A stretch of 64,000 bases of DNA from Micromonospora echinospora (GCF_900091495.1 NZ_LT607413.1:4293001-4357000), one strand, 5' to 3'; shown: positions 26,382-37,108, counted from the stretch's first letter. Translations and numbers: made by a program. Notes: generated by a model from the letters alone, not told the origin.

Positions 26382-26798
26382 ATGGCGAAGCCAGACACCA
26401 GGACCGCCGGCCGGAAGTCGACGGCGAAGTCCCCCCGCAGCGCGGCCGAGACCGAGAAGATCCGGGCTGCCCTGGCGGCACGGCGTGACGAGTTGCGCGC
26501 CGAGTACGATCAGACCCTGAGCGAGATCACCGAGCTCCAGCGCGACCGGCTGACCGACTCGGCCGGTGACGACCCGGCCGACACCGGCTCCCGGACCTTC
26601 GAGCGGGAGCAGGAGATCTCTCTCGCCAACAGCATCCTGGAGCGGATCACGCAGGTCGAGCGGGCACTGGAGCGGCTCGACGAGGGCGGTTACGGCTGGT
26701 GCGAGCGGTGCGGCAACCCGATTCCGGTGGAACGGCTCGCCGCCTTCCCGTCGGCCACCCTCTGCGTGACCTGCAAGCAGCTGGAGGAGCGCCGCTGA
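26382..26798 (+). CDS. TraR/DksA-type zinc finger protein
   Basis: The 138-residue protein has a charged helical N-terminal half (coiled coil about 25-85) and a C-terminal four-Cys zinc finger (CERCGNPIP, then CVTCKQ, 17 residues apart). DksA-like proteins bind the RNA polymerase secondary channel; the classic DxxDxA tip motif is not seen, only GDDPADTG, so a canonical DksA role is unproven. The ATG at 26382 follows AGGGAG at 6 nt. It precedes lspA, an order common in actinobacteria. Confidence 0.85.
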   Translation: MAKPDTRTAGRKSTAKSPRSAAETEKIRAALAARRDELRAEYDQTLSEITELQRDRLTDSAGDDPADTGSRTFEREQEISLANSILERITQVERALERLDEGGYGWCERCGNPIPVERLAAFPSATLCVTCKQLEERR

Positions 26799-26864
26799 CG
26801 CGTGCTCCCCGGCGGCCGGGCCGAGGTCGGTGAGCGATCACCGCGGAACGTCGATGGGGAGCAC

Positions 26865-27539
26865 ATGACGGCAGCAGGGCCGGACGGGCCCGGAACCGCC
26901 GAGCCGGGCGGTGGCGGGCCCGGACGCCGGGCGATCGTGGTGCTCGCCGGCACCGCCGGGCTCGCCTTCGCGGCCGACCTGTCCACCAAGCACCTCGCGC
27001 TGGCCACGCTGGACGACCGTGACCCGGTCCGCCTGCTCGGCGGGACGGTCTACCTCACCCTGACCCGCAACAGCGGCGCCGCGTTCAGCCTCGGTGCCGA
27101 CCACACCTGGGTCTTCTCGCTGATCACCATCGCGGTGGTCGGCTGGATCGGCTGGATGGCGCTGCGCCTGCGGTCGGTGCCCTGGGGGCTCTCGCTCGGG
27201 CTGGTGCTCGGTGGTGCGTTCGGCAACCTGGCCGACCGGATCTTCCGGGCACCGGGGCACTTCGTCGGGCACGTGGTCGACATGGTGAGCCTCTTCGACC
27301 CGTACGGCCGGGTGTGGCCGGTGTTCAACCTCGCCGACAGCGCGCTGGTCTGCGGGGTGGCGCTGGCCGTCTTCCTCGAACTCACCGGCCGGCAACGCGA
27401 CGGCACCCGCCTCGGCGCGGGCGGCCCCGCACCGGCCGGGAGTCCGGAGGAGACAACCGACGCTCCGCAGCGGGGGGAGACGCCCCCCACGGAGGGCCGC
27501 CGGGAGAGCACCGACGTCGAGCTGGGGGAGCGGGCATGA
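26865..27539 (+). CDS. lspA: Lipoprotein signal peptidase LspA
   Basis: LspA removes signal peptides from prolipoproteins after Lgt acts. The 224-residue protein has four membrane segments. The two catalytic aspartates lie in [13 protein letters not shown] and in [12 protein letters not shown], and the motif [11 protein letters not shown] is conserved. A disordered C-terminal tail of about 45 residues is extra compared with typical 160-170 residue enzymes. The ATG at 26865 follows GGGGAG. The stop overlaps rluD (ATGA). Confidence 0.93.
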   Translation: MTAAGPDGPGTAEPGGGGPGRRAIVVLAGTAGLAFAADLSTKHLALATLDDRDPVRLLGGTVYLTLTRNSGAAFSLGADHTWVFSLITIAVVGWIGWMALRLRSVPWGLSLGLVLGGAFGNLADRIFRAPGHFVGHVVDMVSLFDPYGRVWPVFNLADSALVCGVALAVFLELTGRQRDGTRLGAGGPAPAGSPEETTDAPQRGETPPTEGRRESTDVELGERA

Positions 27540-28477
27540 CCACTGCGTACGAAGGCGGCGACCACCGTTCCCTGCCCGTCCCCGACGGCCTCGACGGCAT
27601 GCGGCTGGACCAGGCCGTGGCCCGGCTGTTCGGGCTCTCCCGCACCGCCGCCGCAGCCCTGGTCGACGCGGGCGACGCGCTGGTCGACGGCGTGGTCCGG
27701 GCGAACTCGCACAAGGTCAAGGCGGGTTCCTGGCTGGAGGTGACCCTGCCCGCGCCGGCCGCCGCGCCGACCGTGGTGCCGCAGGCGGTGCCAGGGCTGC
27801 GCGTGGTCTACGCCGACGACGACATCGTGGTGGTGGACAAGCCGGTGGGGGTGGCCGCCCACCCCAGCCCCGGCTGGACCGGTCCGACCGTGATCGGCGG
27901 GCTCGCCGGGATCGGTCACCGGATCTCCACCAGCGGCGCGGCCGAGCGGCAGGGCGTGGTGCACCGGCTGGACGTGGGCACCACCGGGATCATGGTGGTG
28001 GCCAAGAGCGAACAGGCGTACACCGCGCTGAAGCGGGCCTTCAAGTACCGCGAGGTCGACAAGCAGTACCACGCGGTGGTGCAGGGCCACCTCGACCCGC
28101 TGAGCGGCACCGTCGACGCCCCGATCGACCGGCACCCGCACCACGACTACCGCTGGGCGGTGGTCTCCGGTGGCAAGCCGAGCATCACCCACTACGACAC
28201 CATCGAGGCGTTCCCGGCGGCGAGCCTGGTCGACGTCCGGCTGGAGACCGGTCGGACCCACCAGATCCGGGTGCACTTCTCGACACTGCGCCACCCCTGC
28301 GTGGGCGACCTCACCTACGGCGCCGACCCCACCCTGTCGGCCCGCCTCGGCCTGTCCCGGCAGTGGCTGCATGCCCGCGCGTTGAGCTTCCTGCACCCCC
28401 GAACGGGGGACGAGGTCCGCTTCGTCAGCGACTACCCTGACGACCTGGACCGCGCGCTGGGACGCCTGCGCGACTGA
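27536..28477 (+). CDS. rluD: Large-subunit rRNA pseudouridine synthase, RluD type
   Basis: The protein makes pseudouridine in 23S rRNA. It is 313 residues, with an N-terminal S4 domain ([20 protein letters not shown]) and a catalytic domain. The catalytic Asp lies in [17 protein letters not shown], and the motif [13 protein letters not shown] is intact. It is coupled to lspA by an ATGA overlap. Exact target positions cannot be told from other RluA-family members without comparison. Confidence 0.88.
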   Translation: MTTAYEGGDHRSLPVPDGLDGMRLDQAVARLFGLSRTAAAALVDAGDALVDGVVRANSHKVKAGSWLEVTLPAPAAAPTVVPQAVPGLRVVYADDDIVVVDKPVGVAAHPSPGWTGPTVIGGLAGIGHRISTSGAAERQGVVHRLDVGTTGIMVVAKSEQAYTALKRAFKYREVDKQYHAVVQGHLDPLSGTVDAPIDRHPHHDYRWAVVSGGKPSITHYDTIEAFPAASLVDVRLETGRTHQIRVHFSTLRHPCVGDLTYGADPTLSARLGLSRQWLHARALSFLHPRTGDEVRFVSDYPDDLDRALGRLRD

Positions 28478-28533
28478 CGTGCCGGCCACGGCGGCGGTCC
28501 ACCGGTCACCCATCCGACGAGGGGCGGTCGCCC

Positions 28534-29544
28534 GTGCGCGCCGGTGAGCTGTTGCGCCGACTGGACCAGCGGTTCCTGCCGCCGCTGGTCCGGGCCCTGA
28601 CCGGCCGGGACGATCCCCGGCCCCGGCTGCTGGGCTGGGTCGCGCTCGCCTCGGTGGGCGCGGTCCTGCTCACCGCGGCCTGGGCCACCGGCCGCCCACC
28701 GGTCGGCGACCGGACGGTGGGGGAGGTGACCCGGGTCGGGGTGGGCGAGGGCGACTCGATCCCCGGCTACCTCCGCTCCGCCGGTGACGAACTCGCCGCG
28801 CTGCCGGACCCGGCGCCGTCGGCGTCCGCCGGGTCGACCTGGGCGCTGGTGTCCCTGGCGGAGTACCTGCCGCCGGAGCGGCTCGCCCCGGTGCTCGGGG
28901 ACGTCCCGGTCTCGGCGGTCTTCGGCCGGGTGCCACTGCCCGGCCGACAGACCCAGATCGTGCGTATTCCGGCGCTACGCGTGCCCGAGGACGTGCGTGC
29001 CGGAATGGTCGAGCTCGCCGACCGCAAGGACCGGGAGGCGGCCGACTACCGGGCCCGTGGCGCGGAACTGACCGGCGACACCCCGCAGGAGCGGGAACTG
29101 CGCGGGTTCTACGCCAGCGGCGCCGAGGTGGCGGCGGTCGAGGCGGCGGCGTACCGGGCCGGCTGCTCCTGTGTGTACGCGGCCGTCGTCCGGGCCGAAC
29201 CGGCCCGGCTGCGGACGGTGGCGGCCCGTCCGGGCGTCCGGGCGGTGGACCCGGCACCGGAGATCGAGCGTCTGGACCGGACGGTCTTCACCCCACCCCT
29301 GCCCGAGCAGGAGGATCTGGTCCGCCCGCCCGCAGACGAGCGGCTGCCGACCGCGTCGTCGTCCCCGCCCACCGACCGCCCCGTACCCACCGCGACGCCG
29401 GGAGGTACCGTGACCAGCGCCCCGGCTCCGACCGCGCCGACCAGCCCGGCCGGTTCGGGCGGGGCGACCACGGCAGGACCGGGGCCGTCCGGGGCCGGCA
29501 CGTCCGGGCCGATCGACGGGCACGATTCCGAACCGCCGCCGTGA
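28534..29544 (+). CDS. Membrane-anchored protein with Pro/Ser/Thr tail, function unknown
   Basis: I do not recognise the family. The 336-residue protein has about 33 basic cytoplasmic residues, one membrane segment (about 34-51), an extracellular alpha/beta region (about 60-250) with a paired cysteine CSC near 214, and a low-complexity Pro/Thr/Ser/Gly tail (about 265-336). The tail resembles wall-spanning linkers. It precedes the ParA-like repeat protein by 75 nt and may form a locus with it and the DUF2567-like gene. Confidence 0.75.
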   Translation: MRAGELLRRLDQRFLPPLVRALTGRDDPRPRLLGWVALASVGAVLLTAAWATGRPPVGDRTVGEVTRVGVGEGDSIPGYLRSAGDELAALPDPAPSASAGSTWALVSLAEYLPPERLAPVLGDVPVSAVFGRVPLPGRQTQIVRIPALRVPEDVRAGMVELADRKDREAADYRARGAELTGDTPQERELRGFYASGAEVAAVEAAAYRAGCSCVYAAVVRAEPARLRTVAARPGVRAVDPAPEIERLDRTVFTPPLPEQEDLVRPPADERLPTASSSPPTDRPVPTATPGGTVTSAPAPTAPTSPAGSGGATTAGPGPSGAGTSGPIDGHDSEPPP

Positions 29545-29585
29545 GACCGGTGGCGGGGAGGTGCGCGTACCGGTGTGGTCCGAAT

Positions 29586-29591
29586 AGGGTT
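29586..29591 (+). promoter_or_regulatory. -10 element upstream of the ParA-like gene (TAGGGT)
   Basis: TAGGGT lies 28 nt before the ATG at 29620; CGGAG at 29611-29615 would be the ribosome-binding site. This hints at a separate transcript for the ATPase gene. Confidence 0.35.
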
Positions 29592-29619
29592 GGCTTCGTA
29601 GCCTGTCAGGCGGAGATCG

Positions 29620-31398
29620 ATGGCGCTGGGAGGGCGAGCCTTGGACGGCACCGAGACCGGTTGGGGTCGGTCGGCCGAACCAGCACCGCGTTGGCGCACG
29701 CTGCTCGACCGGGCCCGGCTCGGTGGCCGCGGCGGCGGGGAGCAGGTCGAGGCCGACCGGGAGATGGACGAGCCGTTCCTGCCGCCGGCACCGGACCCAC
29801 TGCCCCCGCGGGGTGGCGGCAACGGTTACGCGGGGCGGGCGCGGGCGGTCGAGCCGGTGTACGGCGGGGAGTACCGGTCGGATCCGGGGTATCCGGCTGA
29901 CCCCGGTCACCCGGCCGAGTCGGCGTACCGTGCGGATCCCGGCTACCGGTCCGAGCCCGGGTACCGCGTGGAACCGGTGTACCAGGGCGGGGCGACCTAC
30001 CCGGCCGAGTCGACCTACCGCGCCGAACCCGGCTACCGCGCCGACGCCGAACCCGGCTACCGTGCGGGCTCCGGTTACCGGTCCGACAGCGCTTACCGGT
30101 CCGACGACGGCTACCGGTCCGACGACGGCTACCAGGTTCCACCGGCCTACCGGCGGCCCGAGCCGGCCTACCCGGCGGAGCCGGCGTATCCGGCCGAGCC
30201 CGCGTATCCGGCCGAGCCCGCGTATCTGGCGGAACCGGCCTACCCGGCGGAACCGGCCTACCCGGCCGAGCCGAGCTACCGGGCGGAGGCGGCCTACGCC
30301 GAGCCGGTCTACCAGCCGGAGCCGGTCTACCAGCCCGAGCCGGCGCACCCGGTCGAGCCGGGGTACCGCGCGGAGCCGGCCCCGCGGGTGGAGTCCCGCT
30401 ACGCGCTGCTGGAGCAGTACCGGCACAACCCCCACCCCGCCGAGAGCCGCTACCCGGCGGTGGAGAGCGGCCACCGCCCGGAGCCCGCGTATCCGCCGCC
30501 GGTGGCCCGGGCGGCGGTCCCGGCGGTCCCGGCAGTCGTCGACCGGGGTTACCCGGCCCGGCTGGAGTGGCGTCCGCCGGCCGCCGAGAACGAGCAGGAG
30601 CGGGCTGCGGCGGTCCTGCGCCGCGACTTCGGCACCCCGCGCGTGCTCGCCTTCGCCAACCCCAAGGGCGGGGTACACAAGACCACCGCCACCGTGCTGG
30701 CCGCCGCGACCGTGGGCAGCGTGCGCGGGCGGGGTGTGCTCGCCTGGGACGACAACGAGCTGCGCGGCACCCTCGGGCTGCGCGCCGGCAGCGCCCGGCA
30801 TGCGCGGACGATCCGGCACCTCATCGCCGACCTGGCCTCGATCGAGATCAGCCAGGGTCCCGACCTGGTGGAACAGCTCGACGACTACCTCCGGCACGCC
30901 TCCGACGGCTCGTACGACGTCCTGGCCGGGGAGGAGAGCCCCCGCTTCGCCCAGAAGCTCGACAAGTACACCGTCCAGCGGGTGCTCGACCTGCTCCGGC
31001 GCACTCACGACGTGATCTGTGTGGACACCGGCAACAACGTGGAGAGCCCGAACTGGCGGGCGGTGATGAACGCCGCCGACCAGCTCGTGCTGACCACCGT
31101 TCCCCGGGAGGACGCGGCGTTCAGCGCCGACTGGATGCTCGACTGGCTGCACGAGGTCGGCATGGGGGAGCTGGCCGACAACGCGGTCACCCTGCTCTCC
31201 TGTCCGAACCCGGAGCGCTCGCCGCTGCTGGACGACTTCCAGCGGCACTTCGCCACCCGGACCCGGGCGGTCGCGGTGGTGCCGTACGACCCGGCCCTGG
31301 AGACCGGCTCGTCGATCGAGTACCACCAGCTCCAGCCGGCGACCCGTGAGGCGTGGCTGCGCGCCGCCGCGGTGATGCTGGAGCCCTTCGCCCGGTGA
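29620..31398 (+). CDS. ParA/MinD-like ATPase with long tyrosine-rich hexapeptide repeat region
   Basis: This 592-residue protein has two parts. Residues about 78-262 hold some 30 tyrosines in a degenerate six-residue pattern Y-x-A-E-P-x, including five nearly perfect YPAEPA units. Residues about 336-592 are a ParA/MinD-like ATPase with Walker A NPKGGVHKTT (Lys 349 to Thr 356), the DDNELRGTLGLR switch region and DVICVDTGNN as Walker B. The Walker A loop has His 353 in place of the usual third Gly. No transmembrane segment is seen. Partner ParB-like genes are absent, so a plasmid-type partition role is unlikely; a role in placing envelope or secretion complexes is possible. Confidence 0.85.
   Translation: MALGGRALDGTETGWGRSAEPAPRWRTLLDRARLGGRGGGEQVEADREMDEPFLPPAPDPLPPRGGGNGYAGRARAVEPVYGGEYRSDPGYPADPGHPAESAYRADPGYRSEPGYRVEPVYQGGATYPAESTYRAEPGYRADAEPGYRAGSGYRSDSAYRSDDGYRSDDGYQVPPAYRRPEPAYPAEPAYPAEPAYPAEPAYLAEPAYPAEPAYPAEPSYRAEAAYAEPVYQPEPVYQPEPAHPVEPGYRAEPAPRVESRYALLEQYRHNPHPAESRYPAVESGHRPEPAYPPPVARAAVPAVPAVVDRGYPARLEWRPPAAENEQERAAAVLRRDFGTPRVLAFANPKGGVHKTTATVLAAATVGSVRGRGVLAWDDNELRGTLGLRAGSARHARTIRHLIADLASIEISQGPDLVEQLDDYLRHASDGSYDVLAGEESPRFAQKLDKYTVQRVLDLLRRTHDVICVDTGNNVESPNWRAVMNAADQLVLTTVPREDAAFSADWMLDWLHEVGMGELADNAVTLLSCPNPERSPLLDDFQRHFATRTRAVAVVPYDPALETGSSIEYHQLQPATREAWLRAAAVMLEPFAR
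29850..30405 (+). repeat. Coding repeat array: Tyr-x-Ala-Glu-Pro-x hexapeptides
   Basis: Eighteen-base units drift through this stretch, most regular at about 30156-30270 where YPAEPA recurs. The DNA is direct-repetitive and could vary in copy number by slippage while keeping frame. Confidence 0.8.
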
Positions 31399-31454
31399 GG
31401 TCGTGGTCGGCGACCGGCGTGCCACCACGTCGGGCTGCCTGAGAGGATCACCGG

Positions 31455-32327
31455 GTGAGCCCGGCAGTCCCCGATCCCGACCGTCCCGTCGACCCCGCCG
31501 ACGCGGCGCGCCCTCTGCCCGCCGGCACCGACGGCTCGTCGACCGCCGTGCCACCGGCGGGCGCCGACGCCCCAACCGGGCCCGACGGGGCAGCGGACGC
31601 CGACACCCCGACCGGGCCCGACGGAGAGCCCGACGGCGGCGGACCGACCGTTCCTGCGGGACCGGACGGCACCGGAGTGCCGACCGACGCCGACGGACCG
31701 GTCCGGCGGGCGCTGATCCGGGCGGCCGGCGCGGTCGGGCTGCTGACCCTGCTGGGCGTCCCCCTCGGGCTGCTCTGGGCCGGTCTCGCCCCGGGCACCC
31801 CGGTGATCAAGACCGCCGACGGGGCGGTCTACGCCGAGGCCCAGCCGGAGCAGCCGATCGCGGCAGACGGCTGGTTCAGCCTCCTCGGCCTTGGCTTCGG
31901 GGTGCTCGTGGCGCTCGGCCTGTGGTTCCTGCTGCGTCGGCACCGGGGCCCGCTGGAGCTGCTCGCGGGCGTCCTCGGCAGCCTGGGCGCGGCCGTGGTG
32001 GCGTGGCAGTCGGGCCGGCGGATCGGGCTGGCGGAGTTCCAGCGGCTACTGGTCGAGGCACCCGTCGGGCAGCACTTCGACAAGCCGGCCGACCTGCGTG
32101 CGGGCGGCCTCGACCTGGTGCTCGGCCTGCTGCCGGTGCCGCACGGCAACCTGCTGCTGCCGGCGTTCGCCGCCGCCGTGACGTACACCCTGCTGGCCGG
32201 CTGGTCGCGGTGGCCGTCGCTGCGTCCGGAGCCGGAGGAGGTCAGTTGGGTGCCGGCGGGGACGCCAGTTCCCGCAGCGGCACCGGAACCGCCCGCACCT
32301 GACGCAGCAGAGCCGCCTCGTGGTTGA
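31455..32327 (+). CDS. DUF2567-like membrane protein
   Basis: The 290-residue protein has an acidic, Asp/Pro/Thr-rich cytoplasmic N-terminus (about 1-78) and then about four membrane segments (near 88-112, 140-160, 170-185 and 235-255). Between them lie IKTADGAVYAEAQPEQPI and LVEAPVGQHFDKPADLRAGG, which resemble actinobacterial DUF2567 proteins. The GTG start has GAGGAT 6 nt upstream. Its last 86 bases overlap the end of the LON-domain gene on the other strand. Function unknown; it follows the ParA-like gene closely. Confidence 0.75.
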   Translation: MSPAVPDPDRPVDPADAARPLPAGTDGSSTAVPPAGADAPTGPDGAADADTPTGPDGEPDGGGPTVPAGPDGTGVPTDADGPVRRALIRAAGAVGLLTLLGVPLGLLWAGLAPGTPVIKTADGAVYAEAQPEQPIAADGWFSLLGLGFGVLVALGLWFLLRRHRGPLELLAGVLGSLGAAVVAWQSGRRIGLAEFQRLLVEAPVGQHFDKPADLRAGGLDLVLGLLPVPHGNLLLPAFAAAVTYTLLAGWSRWPSLRPEPEEVSWVPAGTPVPAAAPEPPAPDAAEPPRG

Positions 32328-32946
32328 GCAGCCGCAGCTCGGCGCGGAGCCGGCCGGCGGTGTCGTCGATGGCGAGCAGCCGCTGACGGTCGGCCACGGT
32401 CAGCGCGGCGGTCGCCGCCACCAGGTGGGAGAGCACCGTGGGATCGTCGGGCAACTGCTCGGCGATCGCCTCCGGATCGGGCCGGATCAGCGTCAGGTAC
32501 TGCCGGAAGACCGCGATCACCCGGGCGGCGAGCAGCCCGGTGCTCTCGTCGGCCTCCTCCGGTTCGGGCAGCCACTCCACCTCGCCGGTGAGGTACGGCG
32601 CGGCGTGCTCGTCGATGCCGGTCAGCCGGAACCGCCGCCGGCCGACGGTCACCACATCGAAGCCGCCGTCGGCCAGCTCGGTGATCTGCCGCAGCTCCGC
32701 CGTGCAGCCCACCTCGTGCAGCGTCAGCCCGCCCAGGCCCGGCGGCGACCCGTCGGCCGGCGCGGGCGGGGCCACCTCGGAGCCCCGCTCGATCGCCACC
32801 ACCCCGAACTCCCGGGGCGTGCCCTCGGGACGGGCGACCAGGTGACGGATCAGCGCGCGGTACCGTTCCTCGAAGATGTGCAGCGGCAGCACCAGCCCGG
32901 GGAAGAGCACCGTCTGGAGTGGGAACACCGGCAGCCGTGCGGTCAC
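32242..32946 (-). CDS. LON peptidase substrate-binding domain protein
   Basis: The 234-residue protein consists of the N-terminal domain of Lon alone (PUA-like), with LPVFPLQTVLFPGLVLPLHIFEERY at the start and FGVVAIERGSEV further in. No AAA or protease domain follows. Such stand-alone proteins are common in actinobacteria and their role is unclear. The GTG at 32946 is preceded by TACCCT with a 7-nt gap, suggesting a leaderless transcript, and is divergent from hisD. Confidence 0.88.
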   Translation of the reverse strand: MTARLPVFPLQTVLFPGLVLPLHIFEERYRALIRHLVARPEGTPREFGVVAIERGSEVAPPAPADGSPPGLGGLTLHEVGCTAELRQITELADGGFDVVTVGRRRFRLTGIDEHAAPYLTGEVEWLPEPEEADESTGLLAARVIAVFRQYLTLIRPDPEAIAEQLPDDPTVLSHLVAATAALTVADRQRLLAIDDTAGRLRAELRLLNHEAALLRQVRAVPVPLRELASPPAPN

Positions 32947-33036
32947 GCCGTCGAGGGTAGCCCGATCCGGTGGGGCGTGGCTCGCCTCACCGTCCCGGCG
33001 TTCGGACGCCTCACCGGGCTCCCGCGCACGGCCGCC

Positions 33037-33042
33037 TAGACT
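33037..33042 (+). promoter_or_regulatory. -10 element of the his operon (TAGACT)
   Basis: TAGACT ends 6 nt before the hisD GTG, predicting a leaderless transcript. No leader peptide or T-box is seen in the 100-nt gap. Confidence 0.45.
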
Positions 33043-33048
33043 CGCAGT

Positions 33049-35498
<2,450 letters not shown>

Positions 35499-35544
35499 GG
35501 ACGACGTGCCGAGCCCCGCAGTCGCGAACGAAAGGTTATCCAGC
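35499..35544 (+). repeat. Short dispersed leader repeat, copy 1 (hisC-hisB gap)
   Basis: The 22-bp core at 35510-35531 (CGAGCCCCGCAGTCGCGAAC plus GA) is identical to 49913-49934. It ends in an AAAGG that serves as the Shine-Dalgarno of hisB. Translated through, it reads SPAVANERLS, which can mislead start prediction. Confidence 0.75.
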
Positions 35545-36156
35545 ATGAGCCGGACCGCCCGGGTGGAGCGGACCACCAAGGAGACCAGGGTGCTCGTCGA
35601 GATCGACCTCGACGGCACCGGCGCGGCGGAGATCAGCACCGGCGTCGGCTTCTACGACCACATGCTGCACCAGATCGCCCGGCACGGCGGCTTCGACCTC
35701 ACCGTCCGGACGGTCGGCGACCTGGAGATCGACGCCCACCACACCATGGAGGACACCGCGCTCGCCCTGGGCAGCGCGTTCGACCAGGCGCTGGGGGACA
35801 AGGCCGGCATCCGGCGGTACGGTTCGGCGACCGTCCCGATGGACGAGGTGCTGGTCCGCGCCGCGGTCGACCTCTCCGGGCGGCCGTACGTGGTGCACGA
35901 CGAGCCGCTGCTCACCCCGTACATCGGGCCGGTCTACCCGACCAGCATGACCCGGCACATCTGGGAGTCGTTCGGGCAGGCCGCCCGGATCACCCTGCAC
36001 GTGGACGTGCTCCGGGCGGCCCGTCCCGGTGGCCACCCGGACGCGCACCATGTGGTGGAGGCGCAGTTCAAGGCGGTCTCCCGGGCGCTGCGGGAGGCCA
36101 CCGCGATCGATCCGCGTTCGGCCGGCGTGGTGCCGAGCACCAAGGGGGCGCTGTGA
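35545..36156 (+). CDS. hisB: Imidazoleglycerol-phosphate dehydratase
   Basis: HisB dehydrates imidazole glycerol phosphate; this is the single-function form without a phosphatase domain. The 203-residue protein shows the manganese-binding repeats GVGFYDHMLHQIARHGGFDL and EIDAHHTMEDTA, with later DLSGRPYVVHDE and DAHHVVEAQFKA. The ATG at 35545 is chosen because the upstream GTG start (35506) would translate the dispersed repeat. Its stop overlaps the start of a tiny repeat ORF by GTGA. Confidence 0.95.
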   Translation: MSRTARVERTTKETRVLVEIDLDGTGAAEISTGVGFYDHMLHQIARHGGFDLTVRTVGDLEIDAHHTMEDTALALGSAFDQALGDKAGIRRYGSATVPMDEVLVRAAVDLSGRPYVVHDEPLLTPYIGPVYPTSMTRHIWESFGQAARITLHVDVLRAARPGGHPDAHHVVEAQFKAVSRALREATAIDPRSAGVVPSTKGAL

Positions 36157-36260
36157 CCGCCGGGCAGCAAGGTGGCGCTGTGACCGCCGGGCAGCAAGGT
36201 GGCGCGGTGGCCTCCGGGTATCGAGGGGGCGCGGTGACCGCCGGGACGGGGCGCCGCTGA
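36153..36260 (+). CDS. Small 35-residue repeat ORF in the his operon
   Basis: Four tandem 27-bp units (starts 36153, 36180, 36207, 36234) form one open frame of 35 codons. It starts with a GTG overlapping the hisB stop (GTGA) and ends with a TGA overlapping the next start (TGATG). The peptide is made of nine-residue repeats of the form VTAGQQGGA. The first two units differ at one base. Each unit resembles the hisB stop region (CAAGGKGGCGCTGTGACC), so the array probably arose by duplication of that junction. Whether the peptide is made or has a role is unknown. Confidence 0.45.
   Translation: MTAGQQGGAVTAGQQGGAVASGYRGGAVTAGTGRR
36153..36260 (+). repeat. 27-bp tandem repeat, four units
   Basis: The unit begins GTGACCGCCGGGCAGCAAGG. 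Units one and two are 26/27 identical, while units three and four diverge. It fills the hisB to small-membrane-gene gap and keeps the reading frame. Confidence 0.85.
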
Positions 36261-36433
36261 TGGGCGCGGTGCTGCCCTCACTGCTGTTGATCCTCGCCGG
36301 CCTCCTGGTCGGCGGGGTGGTGTCCCTGCACCGGCAGGGGGCCTCCCGGGGCGTGGTCGTGGTGACCGGCCTGCTCGCCCTGCTCGCCACCGCCGGGGGC
36401 GTGCTCTGGCTGCTCCCGGAGGTGACGTCGTGA
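36260..36433 (+). CDS. Small two-TM membrane protein
   Basis: A 57-residue protein with two hydrophobic segments (about 4-22 and 31-52) and a short basic loop (HRQGASRG). The ATG overlaps the stop of the repeat ORF, and its own stop overlaps hisH (GTGA), so it is tightly coupled within the his operon. No family recognised and no evidence of a role in histidine synthesis. Confidence 0.65.
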   Translation: MGAVLPSLLLILAGLLVGGVVSLHRQGASRGVVVVTGLLALLATAGGVLWLLPEVTS

Positions 36434-37050
36434 CCCGCGTCGTGGTGCTCGACTACGGGTCGGGCAACCTGCGGTCCGCCGAGCGGGCGTTGCAACGGGC
36501 CGGGGCCGACGTGACGGTCACCGACGACCTGGCCGCCGCGGCCGCCGCGGACGGACTGGTGGTGCCGGGCGTCGGGGCCTTCGCCGCCTGCATGGCCGGG
36601 ATCGAGGCGCTCGGCGCCGGCCCGGTGATCGCCGATCGGGTCGCCGCCGGGCGGCCGGTGCTCGGCATCTGCGTCGGCATGCAGGTGCTCTTCTCGCACG
36701 GCGAGGAGCACGGGGTGGTGACCAGGGGGCTGGGCCTGCTGCCGGGCGGGGTGACCCGGCTGGCCGCCACCCGGTTGCCGCACATGGGCTGGAACACGCT
36801 GCGCCCGCCAGCCGACTCGACGCTCTTCGCCGGGCTGCCCGAGGAGGGACGGTTCTACTTCGTCCACTCGTACGCCGTCGCCGACGTGGCGGCGCTGACC
36901 GCCGCCGGCGCCGTGGTGACCACCAGCCACCACGGGCAGGACTTCGTCGCCGCCGTGGAGCGGGGCGCGCTCTCGGCGGCCCAGTTCCACCCGGAGAAGT
37001 CGGCCGACACCGGCGCGCTGCTGCTGCGCAACTGGCTGGCCACGCTGTGA
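36430..37050 (+). CDS. hisH: Imidazole glycerol phosphate synthase glutaminase subunit
   Basis: HisH hydrolyses glutamine and channels ammonia to HisF. The 206-residue class I amidotransferase has its nucleophile Cys in GICVGMQVLF, the His in AQFHPEKSAD, and VVVLDYGSGNLRSAERAL at the start. HisF is encoded 3.3 kb away. The GTG start overlaps the previous stop. Confidence 0.95.
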   Translation: MTRVVVLDYGSGNLRSAERALQRAGADVTVTDDLAAAAAADGLVVPGVGAFAACMAGIEALGAGPVIADRVAAGRPVLGICVGMQVLFSHGEEHGVVTRGLGLLPGGVTRLAATRLPHMGWNTLRPPADSTLFAGLPEEGRFYFVHSYAVADVAALTAAGAVVTTSHHGQDFVAAVERGALSAAQFHPEKSADTGALLLRNWLATL

Positions 37051-37108
37051 CCGGCAGCCGCGTGGGCGCACCGGGCGGCACCGGCACGCCGGGCGGGTGG
37101 GCGGGGCG

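Noticed and set aside
29620..31398. Plasmid or chromosome partition ParA
   Set aside because: No ParB or parS-like sites nearby, altered Walker A loop, and a long repeat tail not seen in ParA proteins.
35506..35544. Upstream GTG start for hisB
   Set aside because: The extra 13 residues are a translation of the dispersed repeat; the ATG at 35545 has a good Shine-Dalgarno.
36153..36260. Short tandem repeats as a CRISPR array
   Set aside because: Units are contiguous with no spacers, keep a reading frame and have no cas genes nearby.
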